Source: Verrucomicrobiota bacterium (lineage in GTDB: Bacteria; Chlamydiota; Chlamydiia; Chlamydiales; Rhabdochlamydiaceae). Taken from it: a stretch of 43,734 bases of DNA. The position numbers and the translations under genes were made by a program. Location of the stretch: the NCBI GenBank assembly GCA_018239985.1, contig JAFEGK010000008.1, positions 1 through 43,734 of the forward strand, written 5' to 3'. The notes below the pieces were generated by a model. That model did not search any database and had not been told where the DNA came from. It saw nothing but the letters and a program-made list of their open reading frames with translations. Positions 34,500 to 42,436 of the stretch are shown here, piece by piece. Each line of letters opens with the position of its first letter. Positions within the stretch are counted from its first letter, which is position 1.

Positions 34500-35603
34500 A
34501 TGATGACATCACATAAGATTACCCATCCATCTTGGATAGAGATCGATCTCCAGCAGTTTAAAAAAAACATCGGCATCATTCGCAATAAAATCGGCAATCG
34601 CCTTTTTTGTCTGCCGATCAAAGCAAACGCCTACGGGCATGGCCTCTGCCCGATCGGCAAAGCAGCAGAAGAGGCTGGGGTCGATTACTTGGCTGTCGCC
34701 CATTTGAAAGAGGGGATAGAGCTAAGAAAAGCCAATATCGGCATCCCCATTCTCGTAATGGGGGCTATCCATGAAGATCAGATTGAAGAGCTCCTCCGCT
34801 ATAATCTAGAAATCTCGATTAGTTCTCTCTATAAAGCCGCACTTGTGGCTGAAGGTTGTCAGCGGCTTGGTCAAAAATGTGCCGTCCATCTTGAAGTCGA
34901 CACCGGAATGCAAAGAACAGGCGTCCGTCCTACTACGTCTCTCCAGCTGATGACTTTTTTGCTCGAGAGGCGTTGTTTTGAAATAAAAGGGGTTTACTCC
35001 CATCTTGCCAGAAACGATGCCTTTGCACTTGAGCAGATCGAGACCTTCCGCGCCCTTTTGCAAACTCCACCGTTTGCGGGCCATCGCTTCATTGCCCATT
35101 TGGCTAGTACAGGCGGCGTCTGTTTTTATCCCTCTTCCTATTTCGACATGGTCCGCCCCGCCCTCATGGCCTTTGGCTACCTTCCCAAAGCTGCCTTCCT
35201 TCCTGGAATCGCCCCCTGCTTTAGCCTAAAGACCAAAATTTCCTATTTTAAAGTTGTCGAAGAAGGGGAGGGGATTAGTTATGACCATTCTTACATCACT
35301 TCCAAAAGAACCCGGATCGTGACGCTACCAATTGGCTACGGCGATGGCTACCGTAGATGCCTCTCCAACCGCGCAGAAGTACTTATTCGAGGCAAACGGT
35401 TCCCGATTGTCGGGTCCATTTGCATGGATAGCTGCATGGTCGACATAGGCGCCGACGAGGCCTTCGTTGGAGAAGAAGTGGTTTTGATTGGAAAACAAGG
35501 GGATGAAGCAATTACTGTCGAGGAGATTGCTGCTCTTTGCGATACAATTCCTTACGAAATTCTCTGCTCCTTTAACGGCCGATTGTCTCGACACTATTTT
35601 TAG
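34500..35603 (+). CDS. alr: Alanine racemase
   Basis: 367 aa, PLP-dependent. Lys41 in IKANAYGHG is the Schiff-base lysine. The catalytic tyrosine region ISYDHSYI and the conserved GYGDGYRR and SICMDSCMVDI stretches follow in the expected order. It makes D-alanine for peptidoglycan and D-Ala-D-Ala. Chlamydiaceae lack alr and use GlyA as a substitute, so its presence marks an environmental lineage or an acquired gene. The start has two adjacent ATG codons. Confidence 0.95.
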   Translation: MMTSHKITHPSWIEIDLQQFKKNIGIIRNKIGNRLFCLPIKANAYGHGLCPIGKAAEEAGVDYLAVAHLKEGIELRKANIGIPILVMGAIHEDQIEELLRYNLEISISSLYKAALVAEGCQRLGQKCAVHLEVDTGMQRTGVRPTTSLQLMTFLLERRCFEIKGVYSHLARNDAFALEQIETFRALLQTPPFAGHRFIAHLASTGGVCFYPSSYFDMVRPALMAFGYLPKAAFLPGIAPCFSLKTKISYFKVVEEGEGISYDHSYITSKRTRIVTLPIGYGDGYRRCLSNRAEVLIRGKRFPIVGSICMDSCMVDIGADEAFVGEEVVLIGKQGDEAITVEEIAALCDTIPYEILCSFNGRLSRHYF

Positions 35604-35868
35604 GAATCACATAAGCAACGGATTTTTAAAGGGTTAAACAGAAAAAAATGGGGTATTGAAATTTGTGATCAAAATACTCTCTTCGCCAAATATCGGGAAC
35701 CAGATAAAATGGTTTGAAAGAGGCTCATCTGGCTAAGTACAGGTGGAGTATCTTCTTTATACCACTCTTGGATCTATCATCCAAACAGTAGTAAATTGTG
35801 TAAAATAAATGTTATTGCTCTACAATTAAAAATTATAGAGTAGTGACACAAAAAATAAGGAAGTTAAG
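35604..35868 (+). promoter_or_regulatory. Leader and likely promoter of the cold-shock gene
   Basis: 265-nt gap. TACAAT at 35821-35826 is a fair -10, with a weaker TTGTGT upstream at 19-nt spacing; it would give a leader of about 35 nt. No RNA thermometer or small ORF can be claimed. The first 190 nt show nothing recognisable. Confidence 0.35.
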
Positions 35869-36075
35869 TTGGCAAAAGCTAGAGGTACAATTAAGTTTTT
35901 TAATGCTCAAAAGGGCTTTGGTTTTATTACACCTGACAACGGTGGAAAAGATCTTTTCGTTCACACAAACAATGTTAAAGGCGATGCCCGATCATTGCGT
36001 GAAGGACAAAAGGTCGAGTATGTTGAAGGGGCTGGACGTAAAGGCCCTGAAGCAACTGATGTTTCGATTCTGTAA
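35869..36075 (+). CDS. csp: Cold-shock domain protein
   Basis: 68 aa from a TTG start (AAGGAAG about ten bases upstream); no ATG fits. RNP1 (KGFGFI) and RNP2 (LFVHTN) are intact, and the size is that of a single cold-shock domain. Such proteins melt RNA secondary structure and act as antiterminators. It is monocistronic with its own hairpin after it. A protein that melts hairpins sits beside one of the long palindromes (36158-36330). Confidence 0.93.
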   Translation: MAKARGTIKFFNAQKGFGFITPDNGGKDLFVHTNNVKGDARSLREGQKVEYVEGAGRKGPEATDVSIL

Positions 36076-36098
36076 TATATAGCAGAATAACGACTATT

Positions 36099-36130
36099 GG
36101 GGAGTTCTATTTAGACTCCCCTTATTTATT
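36099..36130 (+). terminator. Terminator of the cold-shock gene
   Basis: GGGGAGT (36099-36105) pairs with ACTCCCC (36115-36121), followed by TTATTTATT. Confidence 0.75.
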
Positions 36131-36157
36131 CTTCTCCGAAGAAGACCCGGTCCTTAA

Positions 36158-36330
36158 GAGGCTGTTAACGGAGTTGGTTTCAAGTCGATTTTTTGGGCTT
36201 TTTGAGCAAATTTTCGCTTCATTTGTTGGGGGGTAATATACGCCAGTTGATATAACCCCCAACAAATGAAGCGAAAATTTGCTCAAAAAGCCCAAAAAAT
36301 CGACTTGAAACCAACTCCGTTAACAGTCTC
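36158..36330. mobile_element. Palindromic mini-transposon (family alpha, copy 2), 173 bp
   Basis: The ends are GAGGCTGTTAACGG and, inverted, GTTAACAGTCTC; arms of about 80 bp are almost fully complementary. TAA flanks it on both sides (36155-36157 and 36331-36333), a 3-bp duplication of TNA type as in copy 1. Interior blocks are shared with copy 1. Joining the flanks gives GACCCGGTCCTTAAGGCCTG (continuing GGTTC), an imperfect hairpin, so it seems to have inserted in the loop of an older terminator. It lies between the convergent csp and 36343 genes. Confidence 0.88.
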
Positions 36331-36342
36331 TAAGGCCTGGGT

Positions 36343-37956
36343 TCACTGTGTCCCGCCCACTACAATTTGAAGAAGTGTTGTAGATGTTACAGGTTGATTA
36401 TCGATAAGAACCTGGGGATACATCCCCTCATCGAAACCATAAGTATATACAAGACCAGTTGCTGGACCTTCAAGGTTATGAATAGAACCCCCATAGAGAT
36501 CAAACCAGGGGCCCGTCGCAGCTGTTGTCCCCGTAAGGGGGATCTTCCCTGATTCTAAATTCTGATTAAACTGATAAAAGCTGTTGATATGTTCGTATGT
36601 ACTTGCGAGGTTATTCATCTGATTCGCATCGGTGGGGGAGTCGTTTTGATTGCCATTATTTGGATTAACACTTGTGTTCCCAGCGCTGCCTGGAGGAACT
36701 GTTCGCAAGGGGACAGTCATGTCAGAAATATTCCGGGGTAATAGTCCAGAAATAATCGCTTCAGAGAAAAGTTGGCTTAGTTGCTGCACATCACCAGGAT
36801 GACTAGCATTATTTCCATCTGCAATGTTATAGAGAGGAAGTGCCTGAAACAGGGTGTCCGTTGTTGTAGGGGCCGTTGTAGTCGGAGCAGATAAAATGAG
36901 TTGATCTGTCTCAACACTTGGTAATACTTGAGTGAAAATAATCGTATTTGGGGCTGTTGTAAAATCTGCTTCGTAAACCCTGCTTCCGTCTGCAGGGGCA
37001 TCCCCCGCTCCAATTGGCATCTGAATATAGAGTTTATTTGCTCCGCCGCCATTTTGATAAAAACTCTGCACATTCGTCCAGAGGTAATCCAAATAATCAA
37101 AGGATAAATCGGTCAAGTAGTTAGCATCAAATCCAAATACCGCAATCCCATTTTTGGGGCTCAAAACCCGAATAATCGTGCTGGCTGTGATCGCGCCGGT
37201 TGGAAGGAAGAGCTTATCCCATTGGATGCTCTCGCCGGCACCTGCAAAATTACTGATGAATTTATTGAGTACTGTTTCTCTTGATTGCGAAAGTCCACTT
37301 GCATGGGAGACCGGAGCAAAATCGTTTGAACCATCTAGTACCTGCAGCTGAATCGGCAGGCAAAAGAAGTCCACCGCTGTCGCATTGCATGTAATATTCG
37401 GAGAGCCGCCCCCAATATAGGTGAATTCACATTTATCAAATTTTACACTGAAATTAGCATCAGAAGTGTTCGTAAAGCTTGGGGCTAAAGGGCCAAATTG
37501 CAATCCTTGTGGATTGGCTGTATCTGAGAGAGAAAAATAGATCCTTCCTGATGTAACGGGGTTTAGGAAAAGGATTTTTCCTTTCGGCGCATTGGAAATA
37601 TACTGGCTAGCATCGGGCAGAGAATTGACACTTACAGAATTAGAAATTGTCCCCTCTCCACCAGTTCCGACGATCCCAGTTGCTGGATTGATTGGTAGTG
37701 GAGGAACAATAGAAGCAGGGGTAACTGCAACGTATAAATCCCCTTGGGTTGATGGGAAATTATTCACTATCAAAACCGGTAATAATCCATTTGTGTCACC
37801 AGCATCAAGAATCTGAGCGTTAGCCCCCTCATGCTGGGCTTGAATCTGGTAGGTTGTGTTGAAGTTCGCGACTCTTTCTGGGTCAAATCGATTCCCATAA
37901 ACAATGGAGATCAGGGCGAATTGCAAACCCAAAACCCAAGTTGTAAATTTATTCAT
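36343..37956 (-). CDS. Exported protein resembling GH64 (beta-1,3-glucanase, thaumatin-like fold)
   Basis: 537 aa with a signal peptide (MNKFTTWVLGLQFALISIVYG). The central part recalls GH64: GRIYFSLSDTANPQG, then DKCEFTYIGG and ITCNATAVDFFCLPI (a Glu and an Asp that may match the catalytic pair), and near the end WFDLYGGSIHNLEGPATG followed by YGFDEG, like the GH64 C-terminal lobe. GH64 enzymes cleave beta-1,3-glucan into short oligomers. Chlamydiae need no such sugar themselves, so a target in protist, algal or fungal hosts is conceivable. The identification is by eye and moderate. It is downstream of an outer-membrane barrel gene (9 nt). Confidence 0.5.
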   Translation of the reverse strand: MNKFTTWVLGLQFALISIVYGNRFDPERVANFNTTYQIQAQHEGANAQILDAGDTNGLLPVLIVNNFPSTQGDLYVAVTPASIVPPLPINPATGIVGTGGEGTISNSVSVNSLPDASQYISNAPKGKILFLNPVTSGRIYFSLSDTANPQGLQFGPLAPSFTNTSDANFSVKFDKCEFTYIGGGSPNITCNATAVDFFCLPIQLQVLDGSNDFAPVSHASGLSQSRETVLNKFISNFAGAGESIQWDKLFLPTGAITASTIIRVLSPKNGIAVFGFDANYLTDLSFDYLDYLWTNVQSFYQNGGGANKLYIQMPIGAGDAPADGSRVYEADFTTAPNTIIFTQVLPSVETDQLILSAPTTTAPTTTDTLFQALPLYNIADGNNASHPGDVQQLSQLFSEAIISGLLPRNISDMTVPLRTVPPGSAGNTSVNPNNGNQNDSPTDANQMNNLASTYEHINSFYQFNQNLESGKIPLTGTTAATGPWFDLYGGSIHNLEGPATGLVYTYGFDEGMYPQVLIDNQPVTSTTLLQIVVGGTQ

Positions 37957-37965
37957 TTGCCCCCC

Positions 37966-38739
37966 TTAAAACGCATACTGTAGATTGAGATTTATTCCCC
38001 AAAAAATATAGGAATTTTTGGGCAGACCCAGAGGATCATTGAATTGAGTTCTCGCGGTAGTCTGGCCATCTTCCCAATATTCGAAAAAAGGGCTTAATAC
38101 AACATCAAAGCTGCTGCAGGATGAGAAGTGAAAATAAAGGGGGAGGGCAACGTTGAAATTCTTATAGGTGCTCTTGATAACCCAACGGGCTCCATCAACC
38201 ACATTGAATGTTACAGTAGGAAAAACCTGAGGCATCCATACGGCATCAAGACCAATCGAAACACAGGAAAAAAGGTCATAAATGGTGAGGAACCCAACAG
38301 GAATGAAAAATTCATTGTAGCGCAGTTTAATCCTGTTCCCATTTTTTGGTTTTACATGATGGGACAAATGGCGGTACCCAAATCCGGTATAGGGTGTGAA
38401 CAAAAAACAACTGTCACATGTGGCAAAAGTGTATCCGATTCTTTCATGAACACCGGCATCTACTAGGTCACGTGTTCCGGTTCTACCTGTGTTTTTTCCA
38501 GCTCTCCAGTATCCCCCAATTGCAAAATAAAAAGATTGTAAGGGGCGATATTGGTACATTCCTTGAACACCGCCCATATTTCCATCAAAATTGGAAAAAC
38601 CCTTTGGGTCGATATGGGATCGAGTATAGCTGCCTCCGATGAAGAAAATAGAATTTTCATCGCAAGGACAGCAACATTCTGCAGAAAGTTCGCCGCAGAG
38701 CAACACCGCCGCAAATCCTGTAATCATTCGTCTCATCAT
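37966..38739 (-). CDS. Outer-membrane beta-barrel protein
   Basis: 257 aa from ATG 38739 (AAGGA eight bases upstream); the longer frame upstream is junk. It has a signal peptide (MITGFAAVLLCGELSA), a cysteine-rich start (ECCCPCDEN), and alternating strands with aromatic girdles (FYFAIGGYWRAG, LFTPYTGFGYRHL) ending in LQYAF with a terminal Phe. No close family named; different from the MOMP-like group but sharing the chlamydial cysteine-rich style. It ends 9 nt before the GH64-like gene, so the two are co-transcribed. Confidence 0.75.
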   Translation of the reverse strand: MMRRMITGFAAVLLCGELSAECCCPCDENSIFFIGGSYTRSHIDPKGFSNFDGNMGGVQGMYQYRPLQSFYFAIGGYWRAGKNTGRTGTRDLVDAGVHERIGYTFATCDSCFLFTPYTGFGYRHLSHHVKPKNGNRIKLRYNEFFIPVGFLTIYDLFSCVSIGLDAVWMPQVFPTVTFNVVDGARWVIKSTYKNFNVALPLYFHFSSCSSFDVVLSPFFEYWEDGQTTARTQFNDPLGLPKNSYIFWGINLNLQYAF

Positions 38740-38765
38740 CTTCTGATTCCTTGTAAAACAGTTTT

Positions 38766-39143
38766 TTATGGTTGATGAAAAACCTCTTTCCACTTTCCGA
38801 TTTTCCCGTTTTGGAAAGTGAGGATTGCCATCACATCGAGAAGAACCCTCCCTCCTTCCCAATCAAGTCCATCGATTTTGAAATGGAGCACAGCTTTTTC
38901 TCCTGAAATAATCGGGGGCTCGACAAAAGGGGAGTAGAGGACAGAGCGGTACTTTTTTTGGCAACGGGTAAAATAATCGAGAGCTTCGTGGATATCATTG
39001 CAGAGGATTTCGTTGTTGCTTAGGATCGTAAAATCGTCGTCGAGATAGCGCTGGAGATGTTGCATTGTTACAGGATTGTCCGGATTCCCAATAAGAGAAA
39101 GGTACTGGTAGAAATGATCGATCGTATCCGATTTATTCAGCAT
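38766..39143 (-). CDS. NTF2-like (SnoaL/ketosteroid isomerase superfamily) protein
   Basis: 125 aa, the size of a single NTF2-like cone fold. Helical start ([16 protein letters not shown]), middle [13 protein letters not shown], and C-terminal strands with [20 protein letters not shown], the typical end of this superfamily. Function cannot be assigned from this fold alone. The start overlaps the acs stop by 11 nt, so translation is coupled to acs, and the barrel gene follows 26 nt later. Confidence 0.75.
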   Translation of the reverse strand: MLNKSDTIDHFYQYLSLIGNPDNPVTMQHLQRYLDDDFTILSNNEILCNDIHEALDYFTRCQKKYRSVLYSPFVEPPIISGEKAVLHFKIDGLDWEGGRVLLDVMAILTFQNGKIGKWKEVFHQP

Positions 39144-41004
39144 CTTGATACCTGATTTTGATATCGGCTATGACCGAAGGATCTGAAAGAGTCGTCGTAT
39201 CGCCTGCGATGCGCCCTTCCGCAATATCGCGCAGCAGCCGTCTCATGATCTTGCCGCTTCGTGTTTTTGGAAGATCGCAGATGAAAATCACCTTCTCAGG
39301 GCGGGCAATGGCACCGATCTTCTTGACCACATGTTGCTTCAAAAGATCCTCGAGATCAGACGAGGTTTTAGTTTTTTCTTTAAGAGTCACGAACGCAGCG
39401 ATCCCCATCCCTTTAATCGGGTGAGAAATGGCAATCACAGCAGCTTCAGCAACGGCTTGATAATCGACCAGAGCACTTTCGATCTCCATCGTCCCCAGCC
39501 GATGCCCAGAGACGTTAATCACATCATCGACACGCCCTGCGAGCCAGTAATACCCTTCCGAATCCCGTTTGGCCCCATCGCCAGTGAAATAGAATTTTCC
39601 TCCAAATTTCTTCCAATAGGTCTCTTGGAAGCGGGCTCGATCGCCATGGATCCCTCGAAGCATCGACGGCCACGGAGAGGTGATCACCAAATAACCAGAA
39701 TCTTCCTGTTCCCCATTCTCATCGACAATCGCCACTTCGATCCCTGGCAAAGGGTGTGTGGCGCTTCCCGGTTTTAGCGGCATCAGCCCCGGAATCGGCG
39801 CGATCATGATGCTGCCCGTTTCGGTTTGCCACCAGGTATCGACAATCGGACATTTTCCCTGCCCAATATGCTCGTGGTACCACATCCACGCCTCTGGATT
39901 AATCGGTTCGCCCACAGAGCCTAAAATGCGCAAAGAGGAGAGATCGGAGGCTTTTGGCCACTCTTCGCCCCATTTCATGAAAGTGCGGATGGCAGTTGGG
40001 GCCGTGTAAAGAATCGTCACCCCATATTTTTCAATCAACTGCCAGAAACGGTTACGCTCTGGAAAATCGGGGGCACCCTCGTAGAGGAGCTCCGTCATTC
40101 CATTGGCTAAAGGGCCATAAACCACATAACTGTGTCCCGTCACCCAGCCGATATCGGCTGTACACCAATAAATATCGTCGGGTTTAATATCAAAAACCCA
40201 GCGGGTCGACATCGTTACGCCGACAAGATAACCCCCCGTCGTATGGACGATCCCTTTCGGTTTTCCAGTGGTTCCCGATGTATATAAAATATACAACTCG
40301 TCCTCAGCATCCATCACCTCTGGGGGGCATTCTGAGCTGGCTTTTTGCATCAATTCATGGTACCAGAGATCGCGACCTGCCACCATCTGAACCTCTTGGC
40401 CTGTCCGTTGCAATACAACGACATTTTGCAAAGAAAGCTCAGTGAGCGCTTGATTGGCAGTCTCCTTCAGAGGAACGATTTTGCCCTTCCGAAAGCCCCC
40501 ATCAGCGGTGATCAGCAATTTTGCCTCAGCATCGACAATCCGATCTTTCAATGAATCGGCCGAAAATCCGCCGAAGACCACGGTATGAACTGCCCCAATT
40601 CGGGCGCAGCTGAGCATAGCGACGACTGCCTCTGGAACGAGGGGGAGATAGATCGCCACTTTGTCGCCTTTCTTGACGCCAAGTTGCTTCAAAACATTGC
40701 TAAATTTACACACCTCGACAAAGAGCTCTTCGTAGCTAATTGCCCGCTGTTCTCCCCGCTCACCCTCCCAAAGAAGAGCTGTCTTCGAAGCAATCGGCGT
40801 CCCCATATGCCTGTCGAGGCAATTGTAGCAAGCGTTCAACTTTCCGCCGACGAACCATTTTGCAAAGGGGGGATTCCACTCCAGGACCGATTCCCATGGC
40901 GAAAACCAGTCGAGACACTCTGCCTGCTTGGCCCAAAATGCCTCCCGATCCCGCGTAGCTTCCTCGTAAAGATCGAGCGCCTCCATATTCTGAGCAATGA
41001 CCAT
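39133..41004 (-). CDS. acs: Acetyl-CoA synthetase (AMP-forming)
   Basis: About 623 aa from ATG 41004 (GTG 41010 is an alternative). Motifs of the ANL superfamily are complete: [15 protein letters not shown] (A3), [13 protein letters not shown], the [16 protein letters not shown] hinge and the C-terminal [13 protein letters not shown] with the acetylatable lysine. It converts acetate, ATP and CoA to acetyl-CoA in the cytoplasm. It leads a minus-strand series (acs, NTF2-like, barrel, GH64-like). A long antisense ORF across its start is a shadow. Confidence 0.97.
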   Translation of the reverse strand: MVIAQNMEALDLYEEATRDREAFWAKQAECLDWFSPWESVLEWNPPFAKWFVGGKLNACYNCLDRHMGTPIASKTALLWEGERGEQRAISYEELFVEVCKFSNVLKQLGVKKGDKVAIYLPLVPEAVVAMLSCARIGAVHTVVFGGFSADSLKDRIVDAEAKLLITADGGFRKGKIVPLKETANQALTELSLQNVVVLQRTGQEVQMVAGRDLWYHELMQKASSECPPEVMDAEDELYILYTSGTTGKPKGIVHTTGGYLVGVTMSTRWVFDIKPDDIYWCTADIGWVTGHSYVVYGPLANGMTELLYEGAPDFPERNRFWQLIEKYGVTILYTAPTAIRTFMKWGEEWPKASDLSSLRILGSVGEPINPEAWMWYHEHIGQGKCPIVDTWWQTETGSIMIAPIPGLMPLKPGSATHPLPGIEVAIVDENGEQEDSGYLVITSPWPSMLRGIHGDRARFQETYWKKFGGKFYFTGDGAKRDSEGYYWLAGRVDDVINVSGHRLGTMEIESALVDYQAVAEAAVIAISHPIKGMGIAAFVTLKEKTKTSSDLEDLLKQHVVKKIGAIARPEKVIFICDLPKTRSGKIMRRLLRDIAEGRIAGDTTTLSDPSVIADIKIRYQDAE

Positions 41005-41110
41005 AATCACCTAAAAGTTTTTTATGTGTCCAACTGTATCACTCTGTTGGTATTTTTGCCATTGCTGGGTCTTCTTCGGACAAGGATAAAAAAAATATAT
41101 TTGAAAATAT

Positions 41111-41271
41111 TAACCCAACTTGTCCCCTACCCTCCCTTATTCGCGAGCTGCGACAAGGAATCTGCTGCGCTTCGATCGTCGCTAAGGTGTATCACCTTAG
41201 CGACGATCGAAGCTTGCATCTTCCGTGTCTCGCTATTGCACCTAAGGGAGGGTAGGGGACAAGTTGGGTTA
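41111..41271. mobile_element. Palindromic element, family beta, copy 2 (161 bp)
   Basis: Perfect 29-bp ends at 41111-41139 and 41243-41271 (TAACCCAACTTGTCCCC...), and a perfect inner hairpin with 21-bp arms (41169-41189 and 41193-41213). Full-length similarity to 11934-12095. It touches the stop codon (41272) of the upstream kinase gene and lies between that gene and acs on the same strand. No coding capacity; MITE-like or terminator-like. Confidence 0.85.
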
Positions 41272-42249
41272 TTACGCCAAGTCTGTTTTGAAGGCGATCT
41301 CTACTACCCCTTGCGGGGCAAACTGGTCGATGAAGTGTCTGAACATCTGAGGTCTGTCCTTGCCTTCGGCGCTTAAAAGTAACTCCTGGCTATAGATGGC
41401 GATGTCTTCTACGATTCTTTCATGTCGGTAATAGGCGAGGGCGATCGGATCGATTTCTGTTTTTCCATAGCCCTGATAGAAGAGTTTTTCCTCATTGGCT
41501 TTATTCCACACATTTCCGACGCCCCCGCCGATAAACATCAGATCACGCTCTTTTGGAGCCATGATTGGCTCATCCCAGTCGACAATATAGAAATGATTTT
41601 CGTTTATCAGCACATTTCCAGCATGAATATCAGAATGACAGAGCACAAATTCTGGCGAGTGGTTCCTGAGTCTATCACCCAGCTCTTGCGCCCTATCGAC
41701 TAGCCTCCGAACAATCGCAATGTTCTTCTGCAAAAACTTGTGGAACCTTAAAGCAAGCTCATCGGCGATTGGCTGCGTTTCATACATCGATCGGACCATC
41801 TGGCGCCATTTGTCTGAATAGGTCTCTTTGCGAATGTGGTTTTGGAGCGATATCGGGACATCAAGGCCATGAACCTGCCGCATTGCTTTGCCAAGCGTCG
41901 TCCACTGATCATCAGTTAAATGACGATGGAATCCATCTTGCCCATCGACAAAGGGGTATACAATGAGCGTAAAGCCATCAATACGCTGAGTGCTCCTTTC
42001 ATCTGGTGTTTTCACAGGGGGAATAATTTGTCGAATCCCGGCGCTCTGCAATAGCTCTACGACCTCGACGCTAAGATCAGGACGATGCCCCTTTTTCAGC
42101 TTGATGAAGTAAGCTTTTTTATCAACGGCCAGGACCTTATAGACTGAGGCATAGATATCTGCCCCCAAAGACAGAAGTGTCAGGGAGGCAACTTCAATGC
42201 CGTAATAGGTCTTTAGGTTGCTAATAATGATGGGATCTAAGGGAGTCAT
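41272..42249 (-). CDS. APH(9)-like aminoglycoside/spectinomycin phosphotransferase
   Basis: 325 aa, an APH-fold kinase. The catalytic loop is LCHSDIHAGNVL (HxDxxxxN) and the metal-binding motif is VDWDEP. The stretch APKERDLMFIGGGVGNVWNK and YYRHERIVEDIA are, as I recall, very close to APH(9)-Ia of Legionella pneumophila, which inactivates spectinomycin. Amoebae are a shared niche that would explain exchange. The native substrate may still be something else, such as choline or a macrolide-like molecule. The stop codon is followed at once by a palindromic element. Confidence 0.85.
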   Translation of the reverse strand: MTPLDPIIISNLKTYYGIEVASLTLLSLGADIYASVYKVLAVDKKAYFIKLKKGHRPDLSVEVVELLQSAGIRQIIPPVKTPDERSTQRIDGFTLIVYPFVDGQDGFHRHLTDDQWTTLGKAMRQVHGLDVPISLQNHIRKETYSDKWRQMVRSMYETQPIADELALRFHKFLQKNIAIVRRLVDRAQELGDRLRNHSPEFVLCHSDIHAGNVLINENHFYIVDWDEPIMAPKERDLMFIGGGVGNVWNKANEEKLFYQGYGKTEIDPIALAYYRHERIVEDIAIYSQELLLSAEGKDRPQMFRHFIDQFAPQGVVEIAFKTDLA

Positions 42250-42274
42250 TATATTACCGCTATCTTAGCAGCTA

Positions 42275-42431
42275 TACCGAAATAACCTGAAGAATCGATT
42301 TTTGGCTGCCCCGGCATCCTGGACTTCGAATCCGCCTGCATCGCTCAACCTGAATAGGTTGAGCGATGCAGGCGGATTCGAAGTCCAGGCGCCAGCTTTG
42401 CCAAAAACCGATTATTCAGTTTATCTCGGTA
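42275..42431. mobile_element. Palindromic element, family gamma, with a nested perfect 34-bp hairpin
   Basis: Outer imperfect ends TACCGARATAAMCTGAAKAA (continuing TC) face each other over about 30 bp. Inside them lies a perfect inverted repeat with 34-bp arms (42318-42351 and 42356-42389) and a GAAT loop. It lies between the stop of the 42437 gene (5 nt away) and the start of the APH(9)-like gene. Its left end resembles the motif at 4171-4195. Confidence 0.8.
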
Positions 42432-42436
42432 AAACA

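Noticed and set aside
40585-41376. 263-aa plus-strand ORF across the acs start and palindrome
   Set aside because: It is antisense to acs and the APH(9)-like gene, has no ribosome-binding site and no family look; a shadow of well-supported genes.
42318-42389. tRNA-like GGATTCGAAG string
   Set aside because: It is part of a perfect 34-bp hairpin with no cloverleaf. No tRNA found in the window.
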